Positions 35,168 through 47,169 are shown, counted from the first letter of the stretch. The stretch: DNA of 64,000 bases from Phellopilus nigrolimitatus (GCA_021029095.1 JAJOHG010000002.1:2046001-2110000), one strand, 5' to 3'. The notes: generated by a model not told the origin, from the sequence alone. Program-made: numbers and translations.

Positions 35168-35329
35168 CGTAGTCTGTCAACATCGAAAATGCGAGAACGG
35201 TCTCACATAGAGAAGGCATCTCCGAGATTCTTCTGCGTGCCGAGTACATGTACGAGCGGAAGGCTGTACTATTTTGTTGTTTCTGAATCGACTTCTTTCT
35301 TTTATGTACCTCCTACAGACTCGACGTCG
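35168..35329 (+). pseudogene. BTB-domain fragment, copy B
   Basis: Counterpart of the fragment at 30620-30780, with the same EILLRAEYMYERK reading. It is cut at its right end by the LTR-like insertion. Confidence 0.5.
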
Positions 35330-35334
35330 AACGC

Positions 35335-36091
35335 TGTACCAGTGTACCACTGGCTACCTTCCGATATCGTTGCGAAGCAGGTACAGGATCACGGTTGAGC
35401 ACTGAGACAGATTGAGGATCGAGGACGAGCATGGAGACAGATCAAGGATCGAGGACGAGCAGAGAGGATCGAGCACGAACGCGGACATGGATCAAGGATC
35501 AAGGATCGAGCGCGAACGCGGACGTGGATCAAGGATCGAGGATCGACGCAGATGACACAGGGATGATGAGTAGGGTCGCGGAGACATCACAGAGCACTCT
35601 TGATCAGTTTCCTTACCGGGATCGCGCACGGACCGTAGACAGAACATTGATTCGGTATTTAGTCGAGATAGAGGCATCTTGTACGAGGTTCCCCCCTCTG
35701 GGGAGTTCCCAGCCCTTTTGCGATCATATGGTCTTCCCCTTCACGATCACGACACTGAATAGGATTGACACACACTTCTCATCTTCTCTCTTCTCGACCT
35801 CCCGTTCGCTCTTCTTGACTTCGCGATCGACACTTGATCCGTTTCTCGACACCGTCTTCACTTCTGAACCTTACTCGACACCGTCGTCCATCTCGAACGG
35901 TCCGCGACCACGACCTCACTGGGTCGCCGTCTCGACAGCATCGATAGAGAGGGAGCGAGTAAGCGTCGCGTCGTCCCAGTGTTGAGTCCCCTGTTGGCTT
36001 TCCCCTCTTCTTGATCAAGGCACTGTAGATTCCCCGAACCCTGTGGGCTGTCCTCGACCGTCTGCGCTACTTTCCCGAAAGGGTCTCGTAA
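35335..36091. mobile_element. LTR-like insertion (possible solo LTR) with 5-bp target duplication
   Basis: Compared with the empty site in copy A (around 30780-30790, GTCGAACGCGCACG), copy B has 757 extra bases. They are flanked by AACGC at 35330-35334 and 36092-36096. The element starts TGTACC, contains a GATCGAGGA-type purine-rich tandem (35410-35540) and a CT-rich tract, and ends CTCGTAA. Size, TG start and 5-bp target duplication fit a solo LTR. The 3' end is not the usual CA, so the exact right border is uncertain. No protein motif. Confidence 0.6.
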
Positions 36092-37037
36092 AACGCGCAC
36101 GATGGGTGAGCCGATGGACATGGCAGGCGGTTGGACGAACGCAGACGGCGACGCAAGCAGGGACAGTCTGCGGCTAGTAGGCGCAGGCGTGGGTGCTGAA
36201 CTTTGATGGCGTGTCGCAGACGCAGGAAATCCGCACGGGGCACGCACAGATACGGGCGCGGGGAAGCAGCAGCGCGGTGGTCGGCGGCCGAGCATAGGTG
36301 AGATGCAGAACACGCGGTATTGGCGGTAGTGGATGGAAATGTGTAGAGGAAACTCAATTGGCCCATTTCTTTTCCGTTTTATTTTCTGTGTCGGCACCGC
36401 CGGACATCAACAAATGGACTTAAACTGTGATCAGACTCGCGTGCATATTCTTATTCATGTATAACTCAGGACATCGTGAAACCGTTGCGCGTCTGCGAGA
36501 ACGCCGCCAGCCTCGAATGCGAGGTCTGCCTGCGCCACTCAACACAGATCCTTTTGCTCACGTTCTAACGACAAAACACTTCCCGACTCGTCCGCTACCT
36601 CAACATTGCAACACTTTGAGTGCCCAATAATCAGCTTTGCGTACCAGCTTCAATGGTTGCTTGCATTGTATGTTTGCTGTGCAACCTTGTGGCGATCTGT
36701 ATCCAGTTTGCTTTGTCTGATTGCAGAACTAGTACAAAGAATGCATGATTCCCGAGGACAGCAAAGGACTCGTCGATGCCGGCTGCCCCAAATGAAGTAC
36801 CAATTTGCAAGTAATGCCGCTCGTTGTGATGTATGGAGGCAGAAAGGCCCAAATGGGGCCGCTGCAAGTCATCAAGAGCCAATGCCAGCAAACTGCAACG
36901 CATACGATGTCGCTCCCCAGACAACGAAGCTTCGCCACTGCAATGCATGGCGCATTACACGTTTTCCTATGCTCCGCAAAGCGGGCGACCGTCGCGAGGC
37001 AGGCTTTGGTGTGCGCTTTGCTGCCTGCAGCTGCGCG

Positions 37038-37045
37038 TATAAAAA
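37038..37045 (+). promoter_or_regulatory. TATA box of the two-repeat gene, copy B
   Basis: TATAAAAA at the same distance upstream of the ATG at 37143 as in copy A. Confidence 0.65.
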
Positions 37046-37142
37046 CCCATAGGTTCTCCTGAACTCCATCAATCGCAAGCAGCATAACAACCCCTCTCAA
37101 CCGATCTCAACAAGTTCTCCAGCTTAACAATCAACTTAAATA

Positions 37143-38390
37143 ATGGTGAAGACCAATATTACCCCGGTGAGTTTGTGACCAGAAGTATTCATGCTTCAGG
37201 TCCTGAGATGTCCCCACAGGCTCTGGCGAGAGCTGTAGATAGAGAAGAAGGAGGATTTATAGAGGCCAAATTAATCAATGGGAATATTGCCATGCGTGAA
37301 CTTTGGGAGGAAATCATAATTCACCACATTTGTGAGTGAATTGGATTGTGCCTTTTCTTGGACCCTGGTCTTTCCAACCAGTAATTGTCTGCATTGCTTA
37401 TCAATACTGTTTCTTGAAGCCAGAGTCGATGAAGAAAGTGGTCTCAGGGCCTACTATAAAGATTTTACGCATAATGGGGTGGAAATGGTGTGTGTCAGAT
37501 GTAAGCTGTGCAATTCCTCAAAGGACTACATAGAGAGCTGACATATTCCTTCTATTGCATACATACCAAATGCACAGTAACATGGAAGCCAACAAGGACT
37601 GTTGAAGGCAATACTAGTGAAGATTGTGCTGCTTATGCAGGGACAATATCTGAGATCATTGCATCAATACATTGTCTTAGAGGTCTTTGCGACCTGTATA
37701 ACAATATGTACAGTGTAAGTCTGTGCCAAGCTCTGAAAAATGTTTCAGACCCTGAAAATGCCAGAAGTTTCGGATAGATACTATTTGTAGTACAGAGGGT
37801 TGGTTTACAGAGGTCACAACTAAGGTCCTTGAGGACAAAAACAATAGTGACTTGGTGGTGCTCAACAAAGAAATTTTATATCATAACTTGAGTGAGTAGT
37901 TTGGATAGTGATCCCAAGCTGGGCTTTGTTTCCAGTGGTTGTCCACAGTGCTGATTTGACTATTCTTTTTGAAGCCGCTTTTTTTAAAGATCAGGGTTAT
38001 AAAGTCTACTACAAAAGATTCAGAGATAATGGGTTGGAGATGGTGTGCATCATGTGTAAGCTGTGACATTTCTTTTCTGGGACTACATAGAGGTCTGACC
38101 TATTTCTTCTATCATATACATACCAAAATACACAGTGAAAAGGGACAATCCAGGGAATTGCTGCTGGAAAGATCCTATTGTGTACTCAGGGACACCATCT
38201 GAAATCATTGCACTGATGCATTGCATATATGGGTCTTGCAACTCGAAGAATGTCTCAGAACAAACAACACAAAGGTAAGCATTAGAACATAAGAATTAGT
38301 CATATACTCTACTCACAGTCTATTCTGTCTCTTGTCTTACTTTGTTACTTGCTTAGAAATGCACTGCCTCGTCAATGCCTCATATCTTAG
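37143..38390 (+). CDS. Unrecognised protein with two internal repeats, copy B (intact)
   Basis: The same exon plan as at 31835 but with a fully open frame. MVKTNITP is followed by unit 1 (FIEAKLINGNIAMRELW; YYKDFTHNGVEMVC; SEDCAAYAGTISEIIASIHC...CDLYNNMYS) and a 50-bp intron (GTAAGT...GCCAG). Unit 2 (KFRIDTICSTEGWFTEV; KEILYHNL; YYKRFRDNGLEMVC; CCWKDPIVYSGTPSEIIA) is followed by a last intron and a final exon ending RQCLIS at 38390. Each unit is about 130 residues. The second exon of each unit could start either at the CCAG acceptor or at a TTGAAG acceptor; in unit 1 only the latter stays in frame. Cys residues near unit ends recur. Nothing indicates secretion. The role is unknown. This is the best candidate in the window for an undescribed protein family. 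Confidence 0.6.
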
Positions 38391-39167
38391 TATCAGTAAT
38401 CTCTATAGCTCTTAGATATATAAAGGCTGCCCTAGCACTATACAAATTTTAGACATTATATTGCCTCTGATCCACATTCAGCTGTGATGCTACGTTCTCA
38501 ATTAGACTACCTGTGTAGATTTCCAAGAGTCACACAGTGTTGCAAGAACGGTCTCGTACAGAGAAGGCATCTTGCCGAGATTCTTCTGCGTGCCATGTAC
38601 GAGCGGAAGCCTTTTTGTACCATCTTGCTGTTTGCGAATCGACTTCTTTCTTTCATGCACGTACCTCCTACAGACTCGACCTCAGAGACGGGGTGCACTG
38701 TTTGCCCAAAATACATAGCATATGCGCTTCTGTGCATCAGCAACATCTGTGCCGTCCACACAGTGGAAGGACCTCACCTGCTCGGCGTATTAGAGAACCC
38801 TTTTCCCTCGTGCTTTTGGAGTCCGGAGATCAGGTAGCAAGAAGAGCTTGATCAGACTGAAATTTCGACGACACCTATGCAACTTCACTGGGTCTCTGGC
38901 CCTGCCAGCATTTTACTCAAAATTATATGTCTTATTTTATTTTGTTTTGCTCCCTGGGAAGGAGAGTAGTTTATAAAGCACGAGTGATTGGCTCATATCC
39001 GCTTCCCCGGCTTATGCACCTGAACGTGATTCCGTGTGAAACGTCTCTCGCCCCGCGCAGCCTGCGGGCTTTCGTCGTTCCCACCGAACCCCGTTGTCTT
39101 CCGTGCCCACCACTACATTACATATATAAACCACCCGAACAGGCCGCCTGCCGCAGAACGATAATCG
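38391..39167. other. Spacer with BTB relic and hydratase promoter, copy B
   Basis: Equivalent of 33081-33961, including a TATATAAA-like stretch at about 39121-39129 some 40 bp before the hydratase ATG. Confidence 0.45.
38530..38830 (+). pseudogene. BTB-domain fragment, copy B
   Basis: The plus strand reads HLAEILLRAMYERKPFCT then decays. Counterpart of 33230-33640 with its left part deleted. Confidence 0.5.
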
Positions 39168-40395
39168 ATGTCCCTCTCCCTCTCTCGCTCTCTTCTCACG
39201 CGCACCCTCGCCCGCTCCGCGCGCCCCACCACACGCCCCGGCCCCACCGCGCCCCGCCTGCACCCGCGCGCCATGTCGAGCGGCGCGAAGAAGACGTACG
39301 AGAACATACTGACGAGCGCGCCCGCGGCGGGCGTCGCGCTGATCACGCTGAACCGCCCGAAGGCGCTCAACGCGCTGTGCGCGGCGCTCATGGAGGAGCT
39401 GAACGACGCGCTCGACGCGGCGGAGCGCGACGACGCGGTCGGCGCGGTCGTGCTCACGGGCTCGGAGCGCGCGTTTGCGGGTGAGTGTCTTCTTGAGTCT
39501 TGCGGGCGCGTTGTGTGGTGTGTACGCATGGCTGATGAGCGCGGTTTTGTGCAGCGGGCGCGGATATCAAGGAGATGAAGGACAAGGAGTGTAAGTGTGT
39601 ATTCTATTTCGGTCTACTTGTGAACTGAAGGGCCGGGCCAGTCGACGACGTGTACAAGAACGACTTCCTCGTGAACTGGCACCGCATCGCCGCCTTCCGC
39701 AAGCCGACCATCGCCGCCGTCAGCGGCTACGCGGTACGCAGCATCCCTCCCTTCCCGATCTAACCAACCAACCAACCACGTATCTGCGCGCAGCTCGGCG
39801 GCGGGTGCGAGCTCGCGCTGATGTGCGACATCCTGCTCGCGGCGCCGTCCGCCGTGTTCGGGCAGCCGGAGGTCAACCTGGGCGTGATCCCGGGCGCGGG
39901 CGGCACGCAGCGGCTCGCGCGCGCGCTCGGCAAGGCGCGCGCGATGGAGCTCGTGCTCACGGGCGCGACGTTCGGCGCGGCGGACGCGGCGCGCTGGGGC
40001 GTCGCGGCGCGCGTCGTGGAGGGCGGGGAGCCCGGGGAGGTGGTGAGGGCGGCGGTGGAGCTGGCGCGGGTTGTTGCGGGCAAGGGGCGCCTGGCGGTGC
40101 AGGCGGGGAAGGAGAGCGTGAATGCGGGTGAGTGGACGTGGGTCGGGCGCGTGCGCACGGAGGGGTGCTGATGGTTGCTGCCCCTGCCCCTCCTTTTTTT
40201 TTAGCGTTTGAGCTGCCGCTTGCGGACGGCCTGCGGTTCGAACGCCGGCTGTTCCACGGCCTGTTCGCGACGCCGGACCAGAAGGAGGGTGAGTCGATCG
40301 CGTGCGGGCGTGTTTGTTTGATGCTGACGCTGACGCTGCGTGCCAGGCATGGCGGCCTTCGTGGAGAAGCGAAGCCGAAGTTTGCGCATTTGTAG
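39168..40395 (+). CDS. Mitochondrial enoyl-CoA hydratase (crotonase family)
   Basis: Full gene of the duplicated pair. It has a mitochondrial-type leader rich in Ser and Arg ([20 protein letters not shown]). The crotonase core includes [24 protein letters not shown] (oxyanion hole), [22 protein letters not shown] with the first catalytic Glu, and [19 protein letters not shown] with the second. C-terminal helices follow: [42 protein letters not shown]. It hydrates 2-trans-enoyl-CoA in fatty-acid beta-oxidation. In the last exon GMAAFVEKR should be followed by KPKFAHL, but that tail is in another frame, as if one base were missing near 40372. As written, the frame runs on to 40561, overlapping the convergent gene. 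Strong GC bias at third positions. Confidence 0.88.
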
Positions 40396-40563
40396 AGATA
40401 TATTTGGCGGGGGGTGTACGATATACGGTTGTATTATATTATATGAGTGGGGCTGGATTTATTGCGTTTCATCTCAATTATTATCGCAAGCGCTCGCGGA
40501 ATTGGGAGGCGTTCCTAAGAGACGACGAAAAAAAAAACGCGTCGCGTCAGGGGTGCAGTAGAA

Positions 40564-40848
40564 TCAATGACGGGGCGTGACGCACCACCGCACGTAACTC
40601 GCAACAAGAAACGCTGCGAAAAAAATAAATTATCAGCAGAGCCCCCCACCGCGCCAACGGCACAGAAGCAGGTCCTCACATATGCCGACGCCCGCCATGA
40701 CGCGTTTGGCGACGCGCGAGCCCGGCTGGTGCGCGCGGCTCTGGTGGAGGGCGTACGCGCCGACGGCGCCGAGGGATGCGGAGCCGATGAGGCGGCAGCT
40801 GAGGCACTCTTCGCGTTCCCTAGGTTGCGCGCCCGACTGCGCGTCCAT
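40564..40848 (-). CDS. Dmac1/DUF4536-like small mitochondrial membrane protein
   Basis: From ATG 40848: a hydrophilic start, then ECLSCRLIGSASLGAVGAYAL, a CxxC followed by a membrane helix, then RVAKRVMAGVGI. Removing an intron (GTGAGG about 40687 to TTCGCAG about 40621) gives ISFLVASYVRWC and a stop at 40564. Two helices with an N-terminal CLSCR motif match the DUF4536/Dmo2-like family related to complex I assembly protein DMAC1. It is convergent with and almost abuts the hydratase. Family assignment is by pattern only. Confidence 0.6.
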
Positions 40849-41297
40849 GGTGGGGGCGGAGGCAAAAACGCGGCGGTGACTGTGACGGGGCCTTGCCGAA
40901 TAAGGCGCGGTGAACCCCCGAATAGGGAAAGGGAAGCAGCTAATTTTCATCCGCTCCCGAATCGCTGGGACGACGCGACACGAGGCCGATCCGCGGGGAC
41001 GCGTACGTATCCGTAGCAACCGTACAGCACCCACGACGCCACGACGCCACAGCGGTCCAGCGGTCCCAACAGCACCCCCACACGGCGACAACGGACACGG
41101 CTACAGCAGCGGAACAGCCCCGGCCGATCTCTTCCATTTTTCCGCCCTTTTTTTTCGTTCGCCTTTTCTTTCCTTTTCTTTCCATTTCTTTCCTTTTCCT
41201 TTTCCTCAGATTTTTTTTCCCCTTCCTTCCTTTTTTCCTTTCGAGCCTTTCTCTTTCTCTCTCGACGATCCCGATTCCCCCGCCGACCAGCTTCGCG

Positions 41298-42872
41298 ATG
41301 AGCGCGCTCGTCCAGTCCGCCACGGGCCCCGCGTATTCCACACAGGGCCGCGCGCGCGCCCCGCCGCCGCCGTCGCCCGCGCGGACGCACACGCACACGC
41401 ACACGCAGGTGCCCGCCGTGAGCCTCAACGGCGGCGGGCCCCCGCCCGCCGCGACGCCGCGCCCGCCAAAGGCCGCGCCGGCGCCGCTCGTGGAGGTCGA
41501 CAGCGCGTGGGGCGCCAACTTCTGGGTCACGCTGATCCAGCCGCAGGTGCGAACGAGCGAGCCTCCTTTTATCGCCGCCGCCACCAACGCCTATCGCTGA
41601 CACGCGTATCGCGCCACCCGCTCTAGTCGCAGACCCCGTTCTACGCGTGCCCCGCGACCGGCCAGGTGAGCTGGGACCCCCCGGTGGGCAACTTCGTGTG
41701 CGTGCCCTTCGTTTTAATCTAGCCTCCGTGCGGCGGCAAACCGGGACTGATGGTGGCGTCTCGCGCGCGCGCATGCAGGCTGCCCCCGAGCGCGGACGGC
41801 GAGTGGTGGGAGCTCGTCGACGAGACGCGCAGCATCCCGTACTACTACCACACCAAGACGAACGAGACCGTCTGGGCGCGCCCGGACGGCTTCGTCATCC
41901 CCCTCGCCATCCTCCAGGTGAGCCCCCGCCCCCCGCCCCCTCCCTCGTGAGCATTACCCTAACAGGGAACATGCGCGCGCGGCAGAACACCGCGCTGTGC
42001 CGCCGCCTGAGCGTGCGCTACTCGCAGGTCCTGGACGCGGACGCCACCACCAAATTAATGATATCAAACGGCGGAGACCAGAAGCAGGGCCCGCAGCCGC
42101 AGCCGCAGACGCAGGCGCCGCACCGCCGGAGCTCGCAGTCCTCGTCGACGCGCAGCGCGTCCTCGCAGGGCGGCGCGTCCCCGCAGACGCCGAAGCGCAC
42201 CGCGGCCCCCGCCGACCAGTACCGCCACGCGCACGGCCTCCCGCACCACCACCACGGCTTCGGCCACCACCACCACCACCACACGCAGCAGCTCCCGCCG
42301 ATCCCCGCGTCGCCGTACCAGACCGACAAGGAGGAGGAGGAGGACTCCGCCCCGCCGTCGGCCGGTGCGAAGGGGAAGCAGCGCGAGAGGGAGCGGGAGG
42401 GCGAGAGCGAGAGGGAAAAGGAGCGCGGGCTGGCAAAAGACGCGCGCCGGAGCGCAACGCCCTCGCCGCCCGCCGTCGAGGCGGCGTCCTCCCGCGCGCG
42501 CAGCCCGTCCGCGCCGTTCGGCCCCAAGCGCGGCGCGCCCCCGCCGCAGAGCCTCGACGCCGCCGCGTCGCGCATCGCGCGCGCGACGCCGTCGCCCTCG
42601 CCCGCACCCTCTCCCTCGCCCATCTCGCCCGCCGGCCCGCAGGCCGCGTCCCCGCCCGCGCCCGCGCGCCCGCATACGCTGACGATCAGCATCGCGCCCG
42701 CGGGGCCGCACTCGCCCGCGCTCGCGACGGCGGCGTCCGCGCCTGCGAGCCCCTGGCCGCACTTCGCGTCGCTCTCGCGGGGCACGGGCACGGGCGCGGG
42801 CGCGGGCGCGGGCGCGGAGCGCGGCGGCGGGCTGAGCCTCCCCGGGTCGCTGCGCGCGCGCGCGTCGCCCGT

Positions 42873-42905
<33 letters not shown>

Positions 42906-44934
42906 CTCGGCGGCGTCGGCGTCGGCGTCGGCGGACGGGCACAGACTGCCCTCCCCCGCGCCGCCCGTGCCGCGCCGGAGCTTCAGCGCGAACAGCCAGG
43001 GCGCGCTGCGGACGCGGGATATCGGCAGCCCGACGCTGGACGCGCGTAAGTCGCGTAACTGCATGCCCTCGTGCTCGTGCTCATGCTTGGTCCTGACGTT
43101 ATTATCGTGTATCGTGCAGAGGCGACGCTGGACCTGAGTCCTGTGAGGGCGCGCGCGGAGGGGAGGCCGATCCTGCTGGACGCGAAGAAGGACTCCGCGG
43201 AGGGCGAGGCTACGCGCTACAGCACGGGGTACGTTCGATGCGCTGTGCGGCTGCGTTCGAGTGACTCTGACCAACACTCTTGCAGCGGCCGCCCCGTGCT
43301 CCCGGACGACCTCGCGTCGGAGATCCAGCAGTTCGTGCAGACCGAGTTTGCGCGCCAGTACTTCACGACGCACCGCACGGGCTTCATCTTCAGGAGGAAG
43401 ATCCCCATCGAGAAGATGATGCTCTGGCAGAAAGTATGTGCTATATACCGCGTCTTTCTTCTATAACATTGCGCCGATTCTCAACTGGCCATGCCCCCCA
43501 GGCGCCCCTGCAGTCCCCGCTTCTCGTGCTCAACCGCGCGCTGCAGAAGGAGGCCGTGAAGGTGTTCAAGGTCATCCAGCGCATCATGGGCGACCGCGAG
43601 CGCGACCGGCCGGCCGTGCGGCAGCAGCACTCCGACACGCACCTGCACGCGTTCGCGGCGTCCGCGGCGTCGCTCAACGCGTCGTCGACGTCCCTGCCGA
43701 GCGTGGTGAGCGGCATCCTGGAGGAGGAGCGCTGGCTGCTCGGCGCGGGCCTCACGCACGGCGAGCTGCGCGACGAGGTCTACTGCCAGGTCGTGAAGCA
43801 GCTGACGGGCAACCCGAATCCGTGAGCCGTTCCTTTCCCTTTCCCCTGCTGCAGCTTTCTTTGGATCTCATGGCGTGCGCGCAGGGAGAGCCAGTTTAGG
43901 GGGTGGCAGCTGCTTTGCGTGCTCCTGGTCACGTTCCCGCCGTCAAAGAACTTTGAGGCGTTTCTGCACTCGTTCATCAACCAGAACACGCTGCAGACGG
44001 AGGGCCGGGTGGACATCATGGCCAGGTACTGCCTCCAGCGTCTTTCTATTATCTCGAAGAAGGGCCCGCGGGGGAAGCCACCCACGTATGCAGAAATCGA
44101 GACAGCCTCTGTAAGGCATCCTCTCCTTGAAATTTTGCGGAGGATCACTGATTCAATGTTTAGGATGCTGCCTTCAACCCTTCGACGTTTGGCGAGTCCA
44201 TCGACGCGATCATCCGCCTCCAAGAGCGCACCTACCCGCAGCTGCAAGTGCCGATCATCCTGCCCTTCCTCGCGGACGGCATCCTCGCGCTCGGGGGGAC
44301 CAAGTCCGAGGGCATCTTCCGCATCCCGGGCGACGGCGACTCGGTGTCCGAGCTCAAGGTGCGCATCGAGCGCGGGTACTACAACCTCGAGGGCATCGAC
44401 GACCCGCACGTGCCCGCGTCGCTGCTGAAGCTCTGGCTGCGCGAGCTGTGCGACCCGCTCGTGCCGACGGAGCTGTACAACGACTGCGTCGCGTGCGCGA
44501 AGGACCCCGACGCGTGCGTGCAGATGGTCGCGCGCCTCCCGACGATCAACCGCCGCGTCGTGCTCTTCGTCGTCAGCTTCCTGCAGCTCTTCCTCGACGA
44601 GAAGATCCAGGGCGTGACGAAGATGACCGGCGCGAACCTCGCGCTCGTGATGGCGCCGAACCTCCTGCGCTGCGACTCGGAGTCGATGACCGTCGTGTTC
44701 ACCAATGCGCCGTGCGTGGTGTTTTTTTCCCCTTGTGCACGCCGGCTGGACCTAACCGTTTTTGCTTTTTCTTTTCCTAGATACGAGCAGATGTTCGTCC
44801 ACAATCTGCTGCTCCATCTCAAGTGCAGCAAGGTGGACCCGGGGTATGTGCCAAAACACGGCCTGGGCTCTGCTATCACCCCTTCCTCGATGGGGCGCGG
44901 CTCGAAAGCGCGGACTCGCCGCCCCCTGCGCTGA
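41298..44934 (+). CDS. WW-MyTH4-RhoGAP protein
   Basis: Many exons, GC-rich. Two WW-type modules occur early: FYACPATGQVSWDPPVG, then GEWWELVDE followed by YYYHTKTNETVWARP. A very long low-complexity region follows (His, Pro, Ser and Ala runs, HHHHHH near 42260), probably disordered. A MyTH4 domain is next (FIFRRKIPIEKMMLWQK; LLVLNRALQKEAVKVFKVIQ; HGELRDEVYCQVVKQL; RGWQLLCVLLVTFPP). The C-terminal RhoGAP has KSEGIFRIPGD with the arginine finger, LLKLWLRELCDPLVP, and MTGANLALVMAPNLLR. This order matches ARHGAP39/Vilse-type proteins. It should stimulate GTP hydrolysis by Rho, Rac or Cdc42-type GTPases in polarity or cytoskeleton control. The end is at 44934, after ARTRRPLR. Confidence 0.88.
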
Positions 44935-45214
44935 AAATCTCGGACTCTTGTAATCGTCCCTCCTTCGCATTCCTCTCGACTATTGTCTCGCACTGTTGTT
45001 CACCGTCCTTCGCTTTCTTGTTCACCCTTCGTTATTTCATCTTTTTCTGCACTTTTTGCTGACTCGTTCCTTTATACCAAAGATACTCGCCCACATTATT
45101 TTATTATTACATTTTATTATGTTTTGTATCGTACCCGTAATCTTCTTGGCTAGTCCCATGTCCGGACGCAAATGTATTAGAACGCAGGGTACGATACGTA
45201 TGGATAGGAGCGGA

Positions 45215-46883
45215 CTAATCAAATGCCAATTCTTGAACCCTGCTCGGCTCAGCTGGTGGCATAGGCCTTTGAGACTGTTTCCTCCGCGGCTTCAAGTCCC
45301 AGTCTCCGAACCTCCACTGATCCTCCCGCTCCAAGGACCCGCGTATCTTCCACTGCTCCGAGGACGACGTCCAGCGCTTCAGCTTCGACTTTGCGTCCGG
45401 GTTCGACCTCGCTTTCGCGGCCGCCTGCTGCTTCGGCGCCTGCTTCGCGCTGAGCAGCTCGATCTTGCCCAGCATCTCGAACACCTCGCCCGTGCCCATG
45501 CTCGGCTCCTCCTGCCAGATATTGCGCGCGCCGACCTCGCGGCGGATCTCCTCCGCGAGCGCGCGCGTGCGCGCGTCGGGCCCGACGCCGTTCGCGCGCA
45601 TCTCCGCGAGCGCGTCCGCGACGCCGCGCAGGTCGCGGAAGCACGCCCAGCGCGTGCGCAGCAGCTCGTTGTACGCGGGCGCGGTGCACCCGAACACGCA
45701 CGACGCGCGCGAGAGCCGCCGCGCGTGCCCGAACACGCTCAGCGCGAGGTGCGGGTCGCGGAAGCGGTCGCGGAACGCGGCCATGAGCGCCGCGAGCAGG
45801 TGCGGGTACGCGGGCGGCTGCATCGGCAGCGGCGACGCCGTGCCCGCGCCCCAGCCCCCCGCCCCCGCGTCCGCGTCCACGCCTGCCGCCGCCGTGGACT
45901 CTGCGCGCACGACGGCCTGCCGCGCGGCCTCCTCGTACCGCACGGACTCGTCGAAGACCTCGCGCGCCGCCCACTCCAGCAGCTGCTGGTCGGTCGCGCA
46001 CAGCTCCATCTCCGCCTTCTTGCGCTCGAGCGCGGCGTCCTCCGCCGCGGACCACCGGAACTTCTTCGAGTGCCGGCGCAGCTTCCCCAGCAGGTCCACC
46101 ATCGGGGCCGCGCCGTCCGGCCCGCTCCCGATGCCCGCCCCGGTGAGGGGGTCCTGCCGCTCCGTCGGCGGCGTCTCGAGCACCACGCCAGGCCCCGGCT
46201 TCCCCTTCTCGGACACGGCGCTGAAGATCATGTTGAACATGTTGTTGAACGCGTCGATTTCGCGCGCGGTCATGGACTGCCTGCGGCCGTGGACGGCGGT
46301 CGAGGCGTCCTGGGGGTTTTTGCTCGGAGGACGGAGGCTGCTGGCGCGCGGGGCGACGGTTTGTAGTGGGGGCAGGTTGTCGATGTTGTCGAAGACATGG
46401 TCCCAGGCGGATTGGGATGTGCTGAAGAGACTCTCGGGTTCATCGGGACTGGCATAAAATCAGCTTCAGCCGTGATTCGAGAAAACAGAAAGTGCTCACT
46501 TAGGCGGTGACGGCTCCTGTGCCGCACTCGACGACGACGACCCCGCGCGCGTGGAATACTTCCTCGACTGCCCGCCAAACCGCCGAGAAGAGAAGAACTC
46601 CGGACCCAGCGATTTGGGCGCAGGCCTCCGCCTCTGTAGCGCTTTTGCCTTCGGCCTCGCAAAGTCCTTCAAGATGTCACTCCAGGCCTCCTCATCTGAA
46701 GTTCTGCTCGATTCTGCCTCGTCCTTAGTCTTGCTCGATGAGGGTTCGTGCGGTGTGTGGGGTGCAGCAGCTAGCATTTCACTTGTCAAACACCCATTTT
46801 CTTCGTGACGAATGATAGAACTCACGAACGGAGATGCATCTTGCATATCGAGGTGCACGATTCAGTCTGCATCTGCTCAGCAT
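45215..46883 (-). CDS. Mtf2-like mitochondrial protein
   Basis: Exon 1 from ATG 46883 encodes a short basic leader MLSRCRLNRAPRYARCISV, typical of mitochondrial import. A 55-bp intron (46825-46771) joins in phase to PAAPHTPHEPSSS. A Ser/Glu-rich linker leads, after another intron near 46500, to the conserved MTAREIDAFNNMFNMIF. The helical C-terminal domain continues with FRWSAAEDAALERKKAEM, LALSVFGHARRLS, AYNELLRTRWACFRDLRGV and NIWQEEP. This follows the fungal Mtf2-like C-terminal domain pattern. Yeast Mtf2/Nam1 acts in mitochondrial mRNA metabolism and translation. The pairs of helices resemble PPR-like repeats. The end is at 45215. Confidence 0.78.
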
Positions 46884-47169
46884 CTCGGCCAGCAATAAAG
46901 CACGCTCTGAAGAATTTTCTTCGGAGTCAACTGTGCTTGCTCAAAATGCACTGTTCAGCAAAGGGTCGTCCTCGAAGTACGGGTCTAGTAGTTCTTGTTA
47001 AAGTAGAGTATCTGGCTTCGCTGTCCCGTGAACGGAAGCGCAAATGTGCCAGCGCTGTGACGGATTTGCCTTATTTAGCACACCCTGAGGGGTCGCAACC
47101 TTTTTTTTTTTTTGCAAGGTTTTCTGAAAGCGCTGTAAACATCTCAAATGGCTCTATGTCTTCTGATTA
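46884..47169. other. Divergent promoter region with poly(T) tract
   Basis: Spacer between the Mtf2-like gene and the BTB gene. A run of about 15 T lies at 47099-47114. Confidence 0.4.

Noticed and set aside
35431..35985. Open frame of 184 residues inside the LTR-like insertion
   Set aside because: It reads a purine-rich tandem repeat and CT-rich tract. No protein-like composition or start context.
42018..43373. Very long antisense open frame (about 450 residues) opposite the RhoGAP gene, with others at 40940-41774 and 42064-42942
   Set aside because: Extreme GC content removes stop codons in all frames. The sequences are Arg/Gly/Ala low complexity without splice or domain support, while the sense strand has WW and RhoGAP domains.
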